44,505 bases of DNA from Candidatus Gastranaerophilales bacterium (GCA_900769355.1 CAAGGG010000043.1:1-44505), one strand, 5' to 3'; counted from the stretch's first letter, positions 15,435-24,058 are shown. A program made the numbers and translations. Notes: generated from the letters alone by a model not told the origin.

Positions 15435-16892
15435 ATGGAATTTATAGAAAACAGAGAAGTTGAAAGAGAACAGTTAAAAGAAATTTTTAGAGATATGCTA
15501 AAATACTCACCGTCCAAAATCGTGGGTATGATTGGGAATGCGCTAATCGTTCCGGTTTACACAAGCTTGTTATCACCGGATCAATATGGGCTGTATTCAT
15601 TATCAATTGCGGTTTTATCGTTCTTATGTATCATCTTTTCTGACTGGGTCGGACTTTCAGGTTTGAGATTTTTCAAACACCACCAAATGACTCAGGATAT
15701 GCCGAAATACTTGACGACTCTCGTAACTATGCTTGTGACAAACTTGTTTTTAATGTTCGTTTTGTCATTCACATTCAGGCACAATTTCTATTCATTCTTC
15801 CATATTCCGGTAAAATACTTTTTCGCAATTTTAGTATTAATTATCCCTGTTGCAATAAGAGCCTTGCTGTTCCAACTTTTGAGGGCTCAGTTGAAGGCGG
15901 TTTCATTCACTCTTTCAACAATCGTAAACCAGTTTTTGACAATTTTATTATCAATATTTTTTGTAAAATTCTTCCACCTCGGAGCTGTTGCTTTGCTTCT
16001 CGGTATGGGAGTTTCGATATCTTTAATAGACTTACTTTTGATTTACCAAAGCAATATTTTATCTTGGTTTAAATTGCAAAAAATTGAATGGAATTCTGTT
16101 TTGCCAATTATGAAATATGGTGTTCCAATCGCGGCAACCTCTCTTAGTGCTTGGATTATCAATCAAAGTAACAAATTCATCATGAACAGTATCCACGGGT
16201 TTTCACAAGTCGGAATTGTCGGCGTAGCTTATGGTTTGACCTTGCCATTATTAATGACCATTTTTTCAATAATAACAGTGGCTGCAATTCCTAGAATTAT
16301 CAACATGTACGAAGAAAAAATCGATGTCAGACCATTGATATCAAGGTTTACCGGATATTATGTCATGGTTGCTTTGCCTGTAATCATTGTAATTTCTCTT
16401 TATGCAACAGATTATGTGCAAATGATGTCATCAAATGACAAGTTTTTAATTGCCTTTAAACTTGTACCATACTTCGCTTTCGGGACATTTTTCATGGCAT
16501 TAACAGATTATACTACTTTGCAATATCACCTTGCGAATAAAACTCATATTGAATTTATCATTAAGCTAATTTCAGGGATTGCCAATATTGCATTGAATAT
16601 TTTATTAATCCCTCGTATGGGCTTGGTTGGCGTTGGGATCGCAACTTTGGGGGCAAATTTCTTGTACTTCTTATTGAGCGTAATCATTGTTCTTCCGGGG
16701 CTTAGATTAATTTTCCCGAGATTGATTATGTCAAGAATGGCAATATCTTTTGTTCCATTTGTTGCGCTTTACTTTGTGTTCAGCAAATTTACGCACCTTC
16801 CGGCTCTGTTTGAAATGTTGAGCTTGATGTTTGTGTTCTATATTTGTTATTTCACGTTGACAAACACAATTATGAAACGCAAAGAGCAGTAG
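15435..16892 (+). CDS. lipopolysaccharide/polysaccharide flippase family protein (MATE/Wzx-like)
   Basis: A 485-residue polytopic membrane protein with about 12-14 hydrophobic helices. It has the opening arrangement of polysaccharide exporters: a cytoplasmic N-terminal stretch (about 1-28), then SPSKIVGMIGNALIVPVYTSLLSPDQYGLYSLS, which is the Wzx-type helix-1 and loop pattern given here as two adjoining parts. Later GVGIATLGANFLYFLLSV (about residues 396-413) is the usual repeat-like C-terminal motif. The likely role is flipping of lipid-linked glycans across the inner membrane; the substrate is unknown. No glycosyltransferase genes lie beside it, which is unusual for a Wzx. MurJ-type function is possible but less likely. 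Confidence 0.75.
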   Translation: MEFIENREVEREQLKEIFRDMLKYSPSKIVGMIGNALIVPVYTSLLSPDQYGLYSLSIAVLSFLCIIFSDWVGLSGLRFFKHHQMTQDMPKYLTTLVTMLVTNLFLMFVLSFTFRHNFYSFFHIPVKYFFAILVLIIPVAIRALLFQLLRAQLKAVSFTLSTIVNQFLTILLSIFFVKFFHLGAVALLLGMGVSISLIDLLLIYQSNILSWFKLQKIEWNSVLPIMKYGVPIAATSLSAWIINQSNKFIMNSIHGFSQVGIVGVAYGLTLPLLMTIFSIITVAAIPRIINMYEEKIDVRPLISRFTGYYVMVALPVIIVISLYATDYVQMMSSNDKFLIAFKLVPYFAFGTFFMALTDYTTLQYHLANKTHIEFIIKLISGIANIALNILLIPRMGLVGVGIATLGANFLYFLLSVIIVLPGLRLIFPRLIMSRMAISFVPFVALYFVFSKFTHLPALFEMLSLMFVFYICYFTLTNTIMKRKEQ

Positions 16893-17024
16893 AGCGTTAA
16901 TATTTGTTAATAATATAGCAAGAAAAATTTTTCTCAGATTTTGTATATGAGAAAGTAGATTTGTGTGCAAATTTATTAAGTAATTGTAATAAAAAATAGA
17001 AAATCAACTATCCTCTTGGTAAAA

Positions 17025-17052
17025 TTGTACTGCTAGTCGAATTTAATATATA
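17025..17052 (+). promoter_or_regulatory. probable promoter of the adhesin-PilZ gene
   Basis: TTGTAC (17025-17030), a 16-nt spacer and TATATA (17047-17052). Predicted initiation is near 17059, leaving a leader of about 37 nt that holds the GAAAGGAAAA SD. Confidence 0.5.
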
Positions 17053-17095
17053 AAAAAAATAATAATTAGGGAAATATTTGAAAGGAAAAACAAGC

Positions 17096-20000
17096 ATGAT
17101 TAAGATAAAAGCCGAAAAAAGAAAGGCAGTAGCATCTGCACTAACATTTTGTTTCTTTTTACAGCAGTCTTTTTGTTTGCAGGTTTTAGCAACCCAAATA
17201 TCAGGAGCAACAGGCAATAATGGGATTTATAATATTACGCCGACAGCAATGAACGGAGATATTGGGTTTAGAAAATATAAAGATTTTAATTTGAGCGAAG
17301 GCGATGTCGCAAACTTGATTTATCACTTGCAAGGCAGGGATTTATCTACATTTGTAAACATGGTTGATAACCAAATTAATATTCAAGGTATTGTAAATAC
17401 CGTAAATAAAGCAGGAGATTTTAACGGCGGTCATGCTGTGTTTGTTTCTCCAAACGGCATGGTCGTAGGACAAAGCGGCGTATTAAATGTAGGTTCTTTA
17501 TCTATTATGACACCTGACATTTCTGCTTACGAAAAATATAAAAGTGATGTCGCAAACCCAACATTGATAAAAGATTACAAATCAAGATTGAGCGCACCTG
17601 GAACAGGTAGCGTAACAATTGACGGTAAAGTTTTGGCTCGTAATTTTGTTGATATCAACGCAGCTGACGTGAATGTTTCTAACACAGGACTTGTAATGGC
17701 AGGCGTTAAAGATGCAACTAAAATTACTTCAAACGCACAAGCAGAAGCTTTGTTTAACAAGCTCGTAAACACTGACAACTTAGCTGCTAATTCATACAAA
17801 AACAACAGCGGAAGTATTTTAGTAACATCTTATGGTGCAAATGGCGGTACAAAAGTTGCAGGGAATATGAAAAACTTTGGCACTGGAAGTGTTCAAATTA
17901 CAAATACTGGCTCAAAAGGAATTCAAATATCCGGCAAAACAGCAAATACCAACGGTGACACAATTTTAATAAACCAAAAAGGTGCTGTTAATGTTTCCGG
18001 CTCTGTTAAAAACCAAGGCGGTCAACTCCTTGTAAATAACACAGGTGATGGAGTTTTGGTCGCATCAACAGGCTTGTTGAGCAATAAAGGCGGACTTTTA
18101 ACAGTAAACAATACCGGTGCTAACGGCGTGACAATTGAAAACGGTGGAAAACTTACAAACTCAACTCATTCCGCAAACATTACAAACTCTGGTGTTAAAG
18201 GCGTAAACGTTCGAGGTCATGTTGATGCAAACGGAATTAACATAAATAACAAAAATTCAAATGTTGTTCTTGGTTACAACACAGGAAGCAATTATTTGAA
18301 CTCAAAAGGCAACGTAAATATTGATATCCAAAACGGTAATTTATTAAATTACGGCACTAAAGAAACTTTAATTAATACATCAAAAAACTTAAATATTGAT
18401 GTAAAAAACGGTTCAGTAGGTAAAAACATTGGACCTTGTGACGGTGGAGTTTGTACCGGAATTGGAGTAGACCAAAGAGATTTGACAAAATCTGTAAATG
18501 TTGCAGTTGATGGTAGAATCAAAGCAATTAGCACAAAAGGTTCAAACTCGTCACTTGTGAATATGGCAAGTTTAAACAAAAACATGAATGTTAATCAAAT
18601 CAAATCTGATGGCAGAGTGATTTTGCTTGCAGACGGGACTGTAAAAGGTGCAAAACCTTATGATATTTTGAACGCTTCAAGAAATTCTAAAACCCCGAAT
18701 GTTGAAGGCACAGGGATTTCAATAATTTCAAGCGGCAATATCGGAGCTGAAAATAAAGCTTTAACTTTCAGACAAAACGGAGTTGAAAACATTTTCTATG
18801 GCGACGACGCAACAAAACCGCACGTAGTTACAGATATTAACAAGCCAAAAGAAGGCGTTGATATGTTGGCAATCGGCAATATCAACGTTAAAGGTTTGGA
18901 TAAAGCCGACGGAACAAAACTTGACACTAACGCTTGTGCGATTATTTCACGAACAGGTAATGTAAACGCTGAATTCTCTGGTGATGTATATATCCGAGAA
19001 ACAACTGCCAAGAATGTAAATATTACAACTCGTGGCAAAAACATGTACATCGAGCACTTAGGCGAAGTTCCAACTTACCCGCAAGATTACTATGGACCAA
19101 ACGGCGTTAAACTTGAAAAAGCAAAACTTACAGCTCTTGATTTGGGAAGTTACAAAGATCCAAACGAAGCACCTGAATACAGACACGCAGCGGACTCAAC
19201 AATTGTAGTTAAAAACGGAACTTTTGCAGGCAAAGGCGAAGGCAGACCGGCTCACGAACAAGATTTAACACTTGTTGCAGATAACGCTTATGCTGGCGGT
19301 TACTACTTCAATATGGGTAAACACAGACCTGACGGCAAATCTGTATTGACAGAAGATGCAACAACTAATCCGCTTACAAATGCAATTAACCCTGAAACTC
19401 CTGTTTCTATCAGAGCGAAAGCTGTTAGACCTGATGATGTAAAAGCTATCGGTCAAGATCCAAAAGATAGAAATTACTATTATGGTGGAAGCGGACAAGG
19501 CGATGATCCGGATTATGATGGCGTACTTGACCCTAGTAAAAAAGGAACAGAGGAAGACGACGATAACTTAGTAGTTCCAAAGAAAGAAGATGAACCGATA
19601 GACACTGATAACGATACAGATACCGACATTGATACTGACACAGATACGGATACTGATATTGATACTGATATGGACACAGATACAGACACTGACGTAGATA
19701 CTGACACAGATACAGATACGGATATTGATACAGATACTGATACCGATGTGGATTCGGATAATGATACTGACTCTGATATAGATACTGACGCTGATTCGGA
19801 TACAGATATTGATACAGATACCGATACAGACGTTGATACGGACACCGACATCGACACTGACACAGATACAGATGTCGATTCGGATAGTGACAACGATAAT
19901 GACAGCGATAGCGACATAGACTCAGATATTGATACTGATACCGATGTTGACACAGACAACGACACGGATAGCGACTCAGATTCCGACAGTGATAGTGATA

Positions 20001-20524
20001 CAGACACTGATGTTGACACCGATACGGACATAGATTCTGATAGTGACTCAGATGACGATAATGATAATCCGACACCAACTCCAACGCCTGATCAACCTAA
20101 CAGACAAAACAATGTCAGCTATAAAGATACATACAAACAACGTGTTGTTGAATACAATGTAAACTCAATCGACAAACGTCAATATATGAGATTCCCGGCA
20201 CAAGATAACAGAAACCCTGTTTCTCTTGCAGAAAACACCCAAATCGACTCATTACTTGATATTTCAAGAGGTGGTATTGCGGTAAAACACCACAATGATC
20301 TTAAAGTCGGCGATGTTGTTCCGGTAAATATCTCTTACGGCAATTTGAACATTAATGCAGACGTAAAAGTTGTTTCTGCAAGTGATGTTCGTGCTGGGGC
20401 GGAGTTTATCAACCTAGACCAGATGACAGCAAACAAACTTCTATATATGAATATGTTGTTGGAAGAACAAACAGCAATGGGGCAAAGAGGAAATAACTCA
20501 AACAATATTTCATTTGCAAACTAG
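17096..20524 (+). CDS. exported haemagglutinin-like protein with Asp-repeat stalk and C-terminal PilZ domain
   Basis: A 1142-residue protein. Residues 1-34 look like a signal peptide (basic MIKIKAEKRK, then a hydrophobic stretch to LATQ). About 35-155 resembles the filamentous-haemagglutinin/TPS N-domain, with FVSPNGMVVGQSGVLNVGSL matching its NPNG-type motif. About 155-780 is Gly/Asn-rich and beta-helix-like. Residues 836-991 alternate Asp with Thr, Ser, Ile, Val or Asn; a Pro-Thr linker follows (NPTPTPTPDQPN). About 1024-1115 has PilZ signatures: R1028-x3-R1032 and D1055-I-S-R-G-G1060, then GAEFINLD. PilZ domains bind cytoplasmic c-di-GMP, so this location is paradoxical. The ATG at 17096 is preferred over TTG 17078 because the SD lies between them. 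It is monocistronic, with a promoter upstream and a terminator downstream. No TpsB partner is in the window. Confidence 0.8.
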   Translation: MIKIKAEKRKAVASALTFCFFLQQSFCLQVLATQISGATGNNGIYNITPTAMNGDIGFRKYKDFNLSEGDVANLIYHLQGRDLSTFVNMVDNQINIQGIVNTVNKAGDFNGGHAVFVSPNGMVVGQSGVLNVGSLSIMTPDISAYEKYKSDVANPTLIKDYKSRLSAPGTGSVTIDGKVLARNFVDINAADVNVSNTGLVMAGVKDATKITSNAQAEALFNKLVNTDNLAANSYKNNSGSILVTSYGANGGTKVAGNMKNFGTGSVQITNTGSKGIQISGKTANTNGDTILINQKGAVNVSGSVKNQGGQLLVNNTGDGVLVASTGLLSNKGGLLTVNNTGANGVTIENGGKLTNSTHSANITNSGVKGVNVRGHVDANGININNKNSNVVLGYNTGSNYLNSKGNVNIDIQNGNLLNYGTKETLINTSKNLNIDVKNGSVGKNIGPCDGGVCTGIGVDQRDLTKSVNVAVDGRIKAISTKGSNSSLVNMASLNKNMNVNQIKSDGRVILLADGTVKGAKPYDILNASRNSKTPNVEGTGISIISSGNIGAENKALTFRQNGVENIFYGDDATKPHVVTDINKPKEGVDMLAIGNINVKGLDKADGTKLDTNACAIISRTGNVNAEFSGDVYIRETTAKNVNITTRGKNMYIEHLGEVPTYPQDYYGPNGVKLEKAKLTALDLGSYKDPNEAPEYRHAADSTIVVKNGTFAGKGEGRPAHEQDLTLVADNAYAGGYYFNMGKHRPDGKSVLTEDATTNPLTNAINPETPVSIRAKAVRPDDVKAIGQDPKDRNYYYGGSGQGDDPDYDGVLDPSKKGTEEDDDNLVVPKKEDEPIDTDNDTDTDIDTDTDTDTDIDTDMDTDTDTDVDTDTDTDTDIDTDTDTDVDSDNDTDSDIDTDADSDTDIDTDTDTDVDTDTDIDTDTDTDVDSDSDNDNDSDSDIDSDIDTDTDVDTDNDTDSDSDSDSDSDTDTDVDTDTDIDSDSDSDDDNDNPTPTPTPDQPNRQNNVSYKDTYKQRVVEYNVNSIDKRQYMRFPAQDNRNPVSLAENTQIDSLLDISRGGIAVKHHNDLKVGDVVPVNISYGNLNINADVKVVSASDVRAGAEFINLDQMTANKLLYMNMLLEEQTAMGQRGNNSNNISFAN
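19601..20068 (+). repeat. GAY-NNN hexanucleotide array encoding the alternating-Asp stalk
   Basis: About 78 six-base units within the adhesin gene encode Asp at nearly every second residue (836-991). Asp and Thr codons are highly mixed (GAT/GAC; ACA/ACT/ACC/ACG), so the DNA is far less repetitive than the peptide. The opposite strand gives long spurious Ser/Val frames here. Confidence 0.9.
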
Positions 20525-20550
20525 ATGTTGATAAAATATTTAGATTAATC

Positions 20551-20592
20551 ACAAGCACCTTTCCCATTCGGGAAAGGTGCTTGTTTTTTTGT
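20551..20592 (+). terminator. intrinsic terminator of the adhesin-PilZ gene
   Basis: A perfect 15-bp stem (ACAAGCACCTTTCCC at 20551-20565; complement at 20570-20584) with an ATTC loop, followed by a T run. It lies 27 bp after the stop codon. Confidence 0.9.
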
Positions 20593-20757
20593 TTCTGTAT
20601 TACGTAATTTACATTACTCTTCATCATAATAGATTCTGAATAGCAAGAAAATTTATTTTTCACTAATCGTTCAAAATAATTTTCTAAGCTTTCAGAATGA
20701 CGAATTATTTTTTTTATTTGTTAATCGCTTAGAATGACGATTGATGTCAGCTAGTAG

Positions 20758-20777
20758 GTCGGCATTGCTATGCCGAC
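20758..20777. repeat. palindromic repeat GTCGGNATTGCTATNCCGAC, copy 2
   Basis: GTCGGCATTGCTATGCCGAC; the same hairpin as at 15362-15381, with a compensatory G-C to C-G change in the stem. Confidence 0.7.
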
Positions 20778-20787
20778 ACGAAACAAA

Positions 20788-20893
20788 TTTAGATGCAAAG
20801 ATGCCAAGAGGCACAGATGCGTGGTCTGTTTCAGTTGTATTAATTTTTATTCATTGCAACTATATTAGATTAGTATTAGCTGGATTCTTTCGG
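20788..20893 (-). pseudogene. decayed copy of the prepilin promoter-leader cassette
   Basis: Read on the minus strand, the segment from CCGAAAGAATCCAGCT (20893) to CATCTTTGCATCTAAA (20788) matches the 5' region of prepilin genes B and C. It still encodes TETDHASVPLGIFASK, which is residues 5-20 of their leader with one change and no indel. The ATG-equivalent (ATGAATAAAAAT) runs into a TAA, and no FTLAEV core follows; the sequence passes directly into another repeat. It is a fragment of a former prepilin gene or a free copy of the leader repeat. Confidence 0.65.
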
Positions 20894-21007
20894 TTCTGGC
20901 GAACCTCAGAATGACGACAAATAGCTTCTGTTTCGGACTTATCGTCTTAACGACTTAACGTCCTATCGTCTTCCATTCTTGATACGAACTTAGCTGCCTC
21001 TTGGCAC

Positions 21008-22855
21008 CTATGCAACTGTTGCTCTGTGAGCTCTGTTTGAACGATAAATTTTTTGAAAACGAGAATCGTTTGCCAAATCCCATTGAGGTGCATAACCTCT
21101 TCTTTGAGTATTATTTGAGTTTGTTGCCAAAATCATTGCACCTGTTGCCATTAGAGTTTGAGATAATTTAGCAAAATCGAATTTTTGAGATGATTTTGTT
21201 TTTGTTGCTTCTTTTGCTACGTTTTGGAAGCCTGAAACAGTTGAAGAAGCACCACTATTCATTGCTCTTTTAATACCTCTTGCATCTTTTCTGCTTGTTT
21301 TTTTGATTTCAGAAAGAGTAACTTCTTTTCCAGAAACTTTATCAGTTATTTTTCCGTCACTTGTTACTTTATATTTTCCATCAAGTCCAGCTTCTTTAAG
21401 TTTTGCCATTGTATTTGTAGCATAAGTGCTTTTAGCATTATTTGCGGCAGTTTCAACAAGAGAACCGTCATTTGCTTTCATGTTTTCCATATAGCCTTTA
21501 AGTTGTTTTTTAGACCAATTACCTGATGTTGTAATACTATCATTTGCTTGAAGTTGAGAGCTGATAGATTTTCTCATTTGTTTTTTGCTCAAACCCCCAA
21601 GTTCTTCTTTTGACATTCCTTTAACTTTTTCTTTTGCGACTTGATTTGCTGCAAGTTTCTTAGTAGCTTCTTTAGCTGACTTGTCAATATCGCCGAAAGT
21701 TTGCTTTAATCCTTTTGTTGATTTAACAGCGGCAGCACCTGTTGCAGCAGCACTGCCAAATGCTTGCATAGCTCCCGCAAGATTTCCATCAGCAGCCATT
21801 GCCGCACCTTTTGTAACGCTAGCGGCAGTTTGCCCGTAATTTCCAACTAATTCAACAACATTGCCGACTTTTTGCATAACTTGTCCAGTTGCAATCAAAG
21901 CGGCTCCTACACCTGCTCCCATAAATGAAGCATGTCCAAGAGCCTCAAGTCCTTTACCAGCCAAGTTTACTGTTTGACCTAATTGAGATACCATTGCGGC
22001 AATTTGTTCAAATTTTTGAGCTGTTTGAGCAACTTTTGCGGCTTTTGTTTGAGTTGATGCAACATTTTTCATATTACGTTTGTTTGTTTTTACGTAAGTT
22101 GCATTTGTCTTTTTCATTTTCTTCAAAGTTCTTGAAGAACTTCTTTGCAATGAATAGATTGTTTTGCCATTGTTTTGAACAAGTTTTGATTTTGTACCGA
22201 TAAATGTTTGAAGTTCTTGAATTCTTGCTGAATTATTATTTGAAGTAGAAGTTCCATTATTATTGTTTGCAGAAAAAGAAGATTGACCTAAAAGTCTATC
22301 CAACTCGTTTTGAGCATTTGTAATTTCAGTTTGAGTTTCAAGATTTTCTTTAATTGTTTTTTGGAGTTTTAGATTATATTCTTTAACTTCTTTTTCTTGA
22401 GCTTTTAAAGTTTTTTGAAATTTTTTATCTTGAGTTTCTGCTTTCTTTTCCTGTTTTTGAGCATCAGCACTGTATTTATTTACAGTTTTTTCGGAAGATT
22501 TCATCTCTGTTGTTTGAGATTTAACCTTGCTTGCTTGACTATTTGCATTTGCTGCTGCAGCTTTGCCTTCTGATGCACTTTTAATTTCAGTACCGCCATT
22601 ATTTGAACCATCATTAGAAGAACCGGTACCTGTAGATTTTGCTTTTGCAGGAGTTGATCTAAGTTCACTCAAAGATCTGTTTGTATTTAGTGTTCCAAGA
22701 GTTGATGTAGTAGTCCCCTTCACCCCTGGAGCATTAAAAATAGAACCTGTCATCTTCAAATATTCAGGTCTATTATCTGTAGTCACAGTTCTAGAGCCAA
22801 ATTTTAATTTGGTTAAATCTATTTTATTAACATTATTTACGTTAGAAATACCCAT
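21008..22855 (-). CDS. uncharacterised coiled-coil and Gly/Ala-rich protein
   Basis: 615 residues, family not recognised. The N-terminus (MGISNVNNVNKIDLTKLKFG) has no signal peptide. Residues about 60-105 are Ser/Thr/Asn/Gly-rich; about 105-190 is a charged coiled coil (KKAETQDKKFQKTLKAQEKE). A second low-complexity Asn/Ser patch lies near 193-210. About 284-376 is an amphipathic-to-hydrophobic Gly/Ala helix region with no single clear transmembrane span (GHASFMGAGVGAALIATGQV). The rest is Lys-rich, ending in a basic tail. This layout resembles secreted translocator-like or tape-measure-like proteins, but that is only architectural analogy. Codon use matches its neighbours. It is single, between repeat clusters. 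The SD is weak (ACGAGAG). Confidence 0.75.
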   Translation of the reverse strand: MGISNVNNVNKIDLTKLKFGSRTVTTDNRPEYLKMTGSIFNAPGVKGTTTSTLGTLNTNRSLSELRSTPAKAKSTGTGSSNDGSNNGGTEIKSASEGKAAAANANSQASKVKSQTTEMKSSEKTVNKYSADAQKQEKKAETQDKKFQKTLKAQEKEVKEYNLKLQKTIKENLETQTEITNAQNELDRLLGQSSFSANNNNGTSTSNNNSARIQELQTFIGTKSKLVQNNGKTIYSLQRSSSRTLKKMKKTNATYVKTNKRNMKNVASTQTKAAKVAQTAQKFEQIAAMVSQLGQTVNLAGKGLEALGHASFMGAGVGAALIATGQVMQKVGNVVELVGNYGQTAASVTKGAAMAADGNLAGAMQAFGSAAATGAAAVKSTKGLKQTFGDIDKSAKEATKKLAANQVAKEKVKGMSKEELGGLSKKQMRKSISSQLQANDSITTSGNWSKKQLKGYMENMKANDGSLVETAANNAKSTYATNTMAKLKEAGLDGKYKVTSDGKITDKVSGKEVTLSEIKKTSRKDARGIKRAMNSGASSTVSGFQNVAKEATKTKSSQKFDFAKLSQTLMATGAMILATNSNNTQRRGYAPQWDLANDSRFQKIYRSNRAHRATVA

Positions 22856-23226
22856 AATTAGCTCTCGTTTTTACTCTCTTATATAAATAAAAAATTCCGA
22901 AAGCCTGTGATTTCAGGATATTTGCATGTTGTTACAAATGTTCATAATTGGTGAATTGTGAATAGTGAGCGGTGAGTAGTTCTTTTCAAAAAAAAATAAA
23001 CAAATGAGTATTTTTATTTAATCTAACAATTTATTCAACAAAAACACACTGATTTAATTAGCTTCTTATTTAACGAAATGCACCACTCACTATTCACAAT
23101 TCACCACTCACTTATTTCCTTTCAAAAAGTTCCTTTTTTACTTCCCCAAACCCATTTGCCATTTTTTTCTGTTCATGTTACGATAGACAAGTATTTTAGT
23201 TAGTTAAAAAGAGGGAGATATAACTT
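22856..23226. other. non-coding region between divergent genes, with inverted repeat
   Basis: 371 bp without a credible gene. It separates the unknown minus-strand gene from fabI and holds the 19-bp inverted repeat at 22951-23104 and, at about 22896-22910, a small hairpin (arms CCTG and CAGG on the minus strand) in the leader of the unknown gene. AGAGGGAGAT before 23227 is the fabI SD. Confidence 0.5.
22951..23104. repeat. inverted repeat with 19-bp perfect arms
   Basis: GTGAATTGTGAATAGTGAG at 22951-22969 and its exact reverse complement at 23086-23104, 116 bp apart. Beyond each arm the words GTGAGTAG and GTGAGTGG continue the pattern. Similar ACTCACTACTCACTC words occur in the rpmJ-rpsM spacer (about 5560-5580). 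No terminal target duplication was recognised. It may be a pair of short repeats or the ends of a MITE-like element with an AT-rich centre. Confidence 0.75.
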
Positions 23227-24039
23227 ATGAAACTAATGGAAGGTAAAAAAGGTGTAATTTTCGGAGTTTCTAACACTCACGGGATTGCTTATGCTATTGC
23301 AAAACAACTTTATGAAGCTGGTGCTGATATCGCTTTCACATACGCTGGAGAAGCTATGGAAAAACGTGTTAGACCTATCGCAGAAGGTATGGACGCAAAA
23401 GTTATTATGAGTTGCGACGTTACAAAAGACGACGAAGTTGCTGCTGTATTCAAAGAATGCGAAAGAGTTTACGGAAAATTAGACTTCGTAATCCACGCTG
23501 TTGCATTTGCTGCAAAAGAAGATTTGCAAGGAAGATTTATCGACACATCTCGTGCTGGTTGGGATTTAGCATTGGGCGTTAGTGCTTACTCTCTAATTTC
23601 ACTTTGCAAACACGCTGAACCTATCTTGAACGAAGGCGCATCAGTATTTGCATTGACTTACTTAGGCTCAGAATACGTAGTTGCAAACTACAACGTAATG
23701 GGTGTTGCTAAAGCGGCTCTTGAATCTTCTATGAGATACTTGGCAGCAGACCTTGGTAAAAAAGGCGTTAGAGTTAACTGTATTTCTGCCGGTGCTGTTA
23801 AAACTCTTGCAGCAAAAGGTATTTCAGGCTTTGACAAAATGCTTAAAGCAGCTGTTGCAAAAGCTCCTCTTGGACGTAACGTTGCTTTGGAAGATGTTGG
23901 TAAAGCAGGTCTTTACTTGGCATCAGATTTGTCAACAGGCACAACCGGTCAAATCTTGTACGTAGATTGCGGTTGCCACGCAGTTTATGCTTCATTGGAA
24001 GAAATGGAAATTATCGCTAATTCTTCAATTCAAGCATAG
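23227..24039 (+). CDS. fabI: enoyl-[acyl-carrier-protein] reductase (NADH)
   Basis: The last step of the fatty-acid elongation cycle. The 270 residues form an SDR fold with the FabI-type cofactor motif GVSNTHGIAYAIA (13-25), CDVTKDDE, and catalytic residues Y145, Y155 and K162 in LTYLGSEYVVANYNVMGVAKAALE (given as one local block of two motifs). ISAGAVKTLAAKGISGF and a C-terminal GQILYVDCGCH complete the pattern. It is the target enzyme of triclosan-like inhibitors in other bacteria. AGAGGGAGAT precedes the ATG. It is monocistronic, with a terminator at 24059-24090 and no other fab gene beside it. Confidence 0.95.
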   Translation: MKLMEGKKGVIFGVSNTHGIAYAIAKQLYEAGADIAFTYAGEAMEKRVRPIAEGMDAKVIMSCDVTKDDEVAAVFKECERVYGKLDFVIHAVAFAAKEDLQGRFIDTSRAGWDLALGVSAYSLISLCKHAEPILNEGASVFALTYLGSEYVVANYNVMGVAKAALESSMRYLAADLGKKGVRVNCISAGAVKTLAAKGISGFDKMLKAAVAKAPLGRNVALEDVGKAGLYLASDLSTGTTGQILYVDCGCHAVYASLEEMEIIANSSIQA

Positions 24040-24058
24040 TTGATAAAAAACAAATTAC

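Larger units (their letters stand above)
20593..21007. other. non-coding repeat cluster
   Basis: 415 bp with no credible gene. Items seen in order: an AGAATGACG-type repeat (20671-20745), the palindrome at 20758-20777, a decayed prepilin leader cassette (20788-20893, minus orientation), another CCTCAGAATGACG end (about 20907-20919), and the CTTAACG/TATCGTCTT word repeat (20935-20976) followed by ACTTAGCTGCCTCTTGGCA (20987-21005). Most elements have partners near 35.4-36.0 kb. Confidence 0.6.

Noticed and set aside
19513..20084. Two long minus-strand frames (Ser/Val-rich and Tyr/Cys-rich)
   Set aside because: They are antisense reflections of the GAY-NNN array in the adhesin gene; low complexity, no SD, and the plus-strand frame is clearly the real one.
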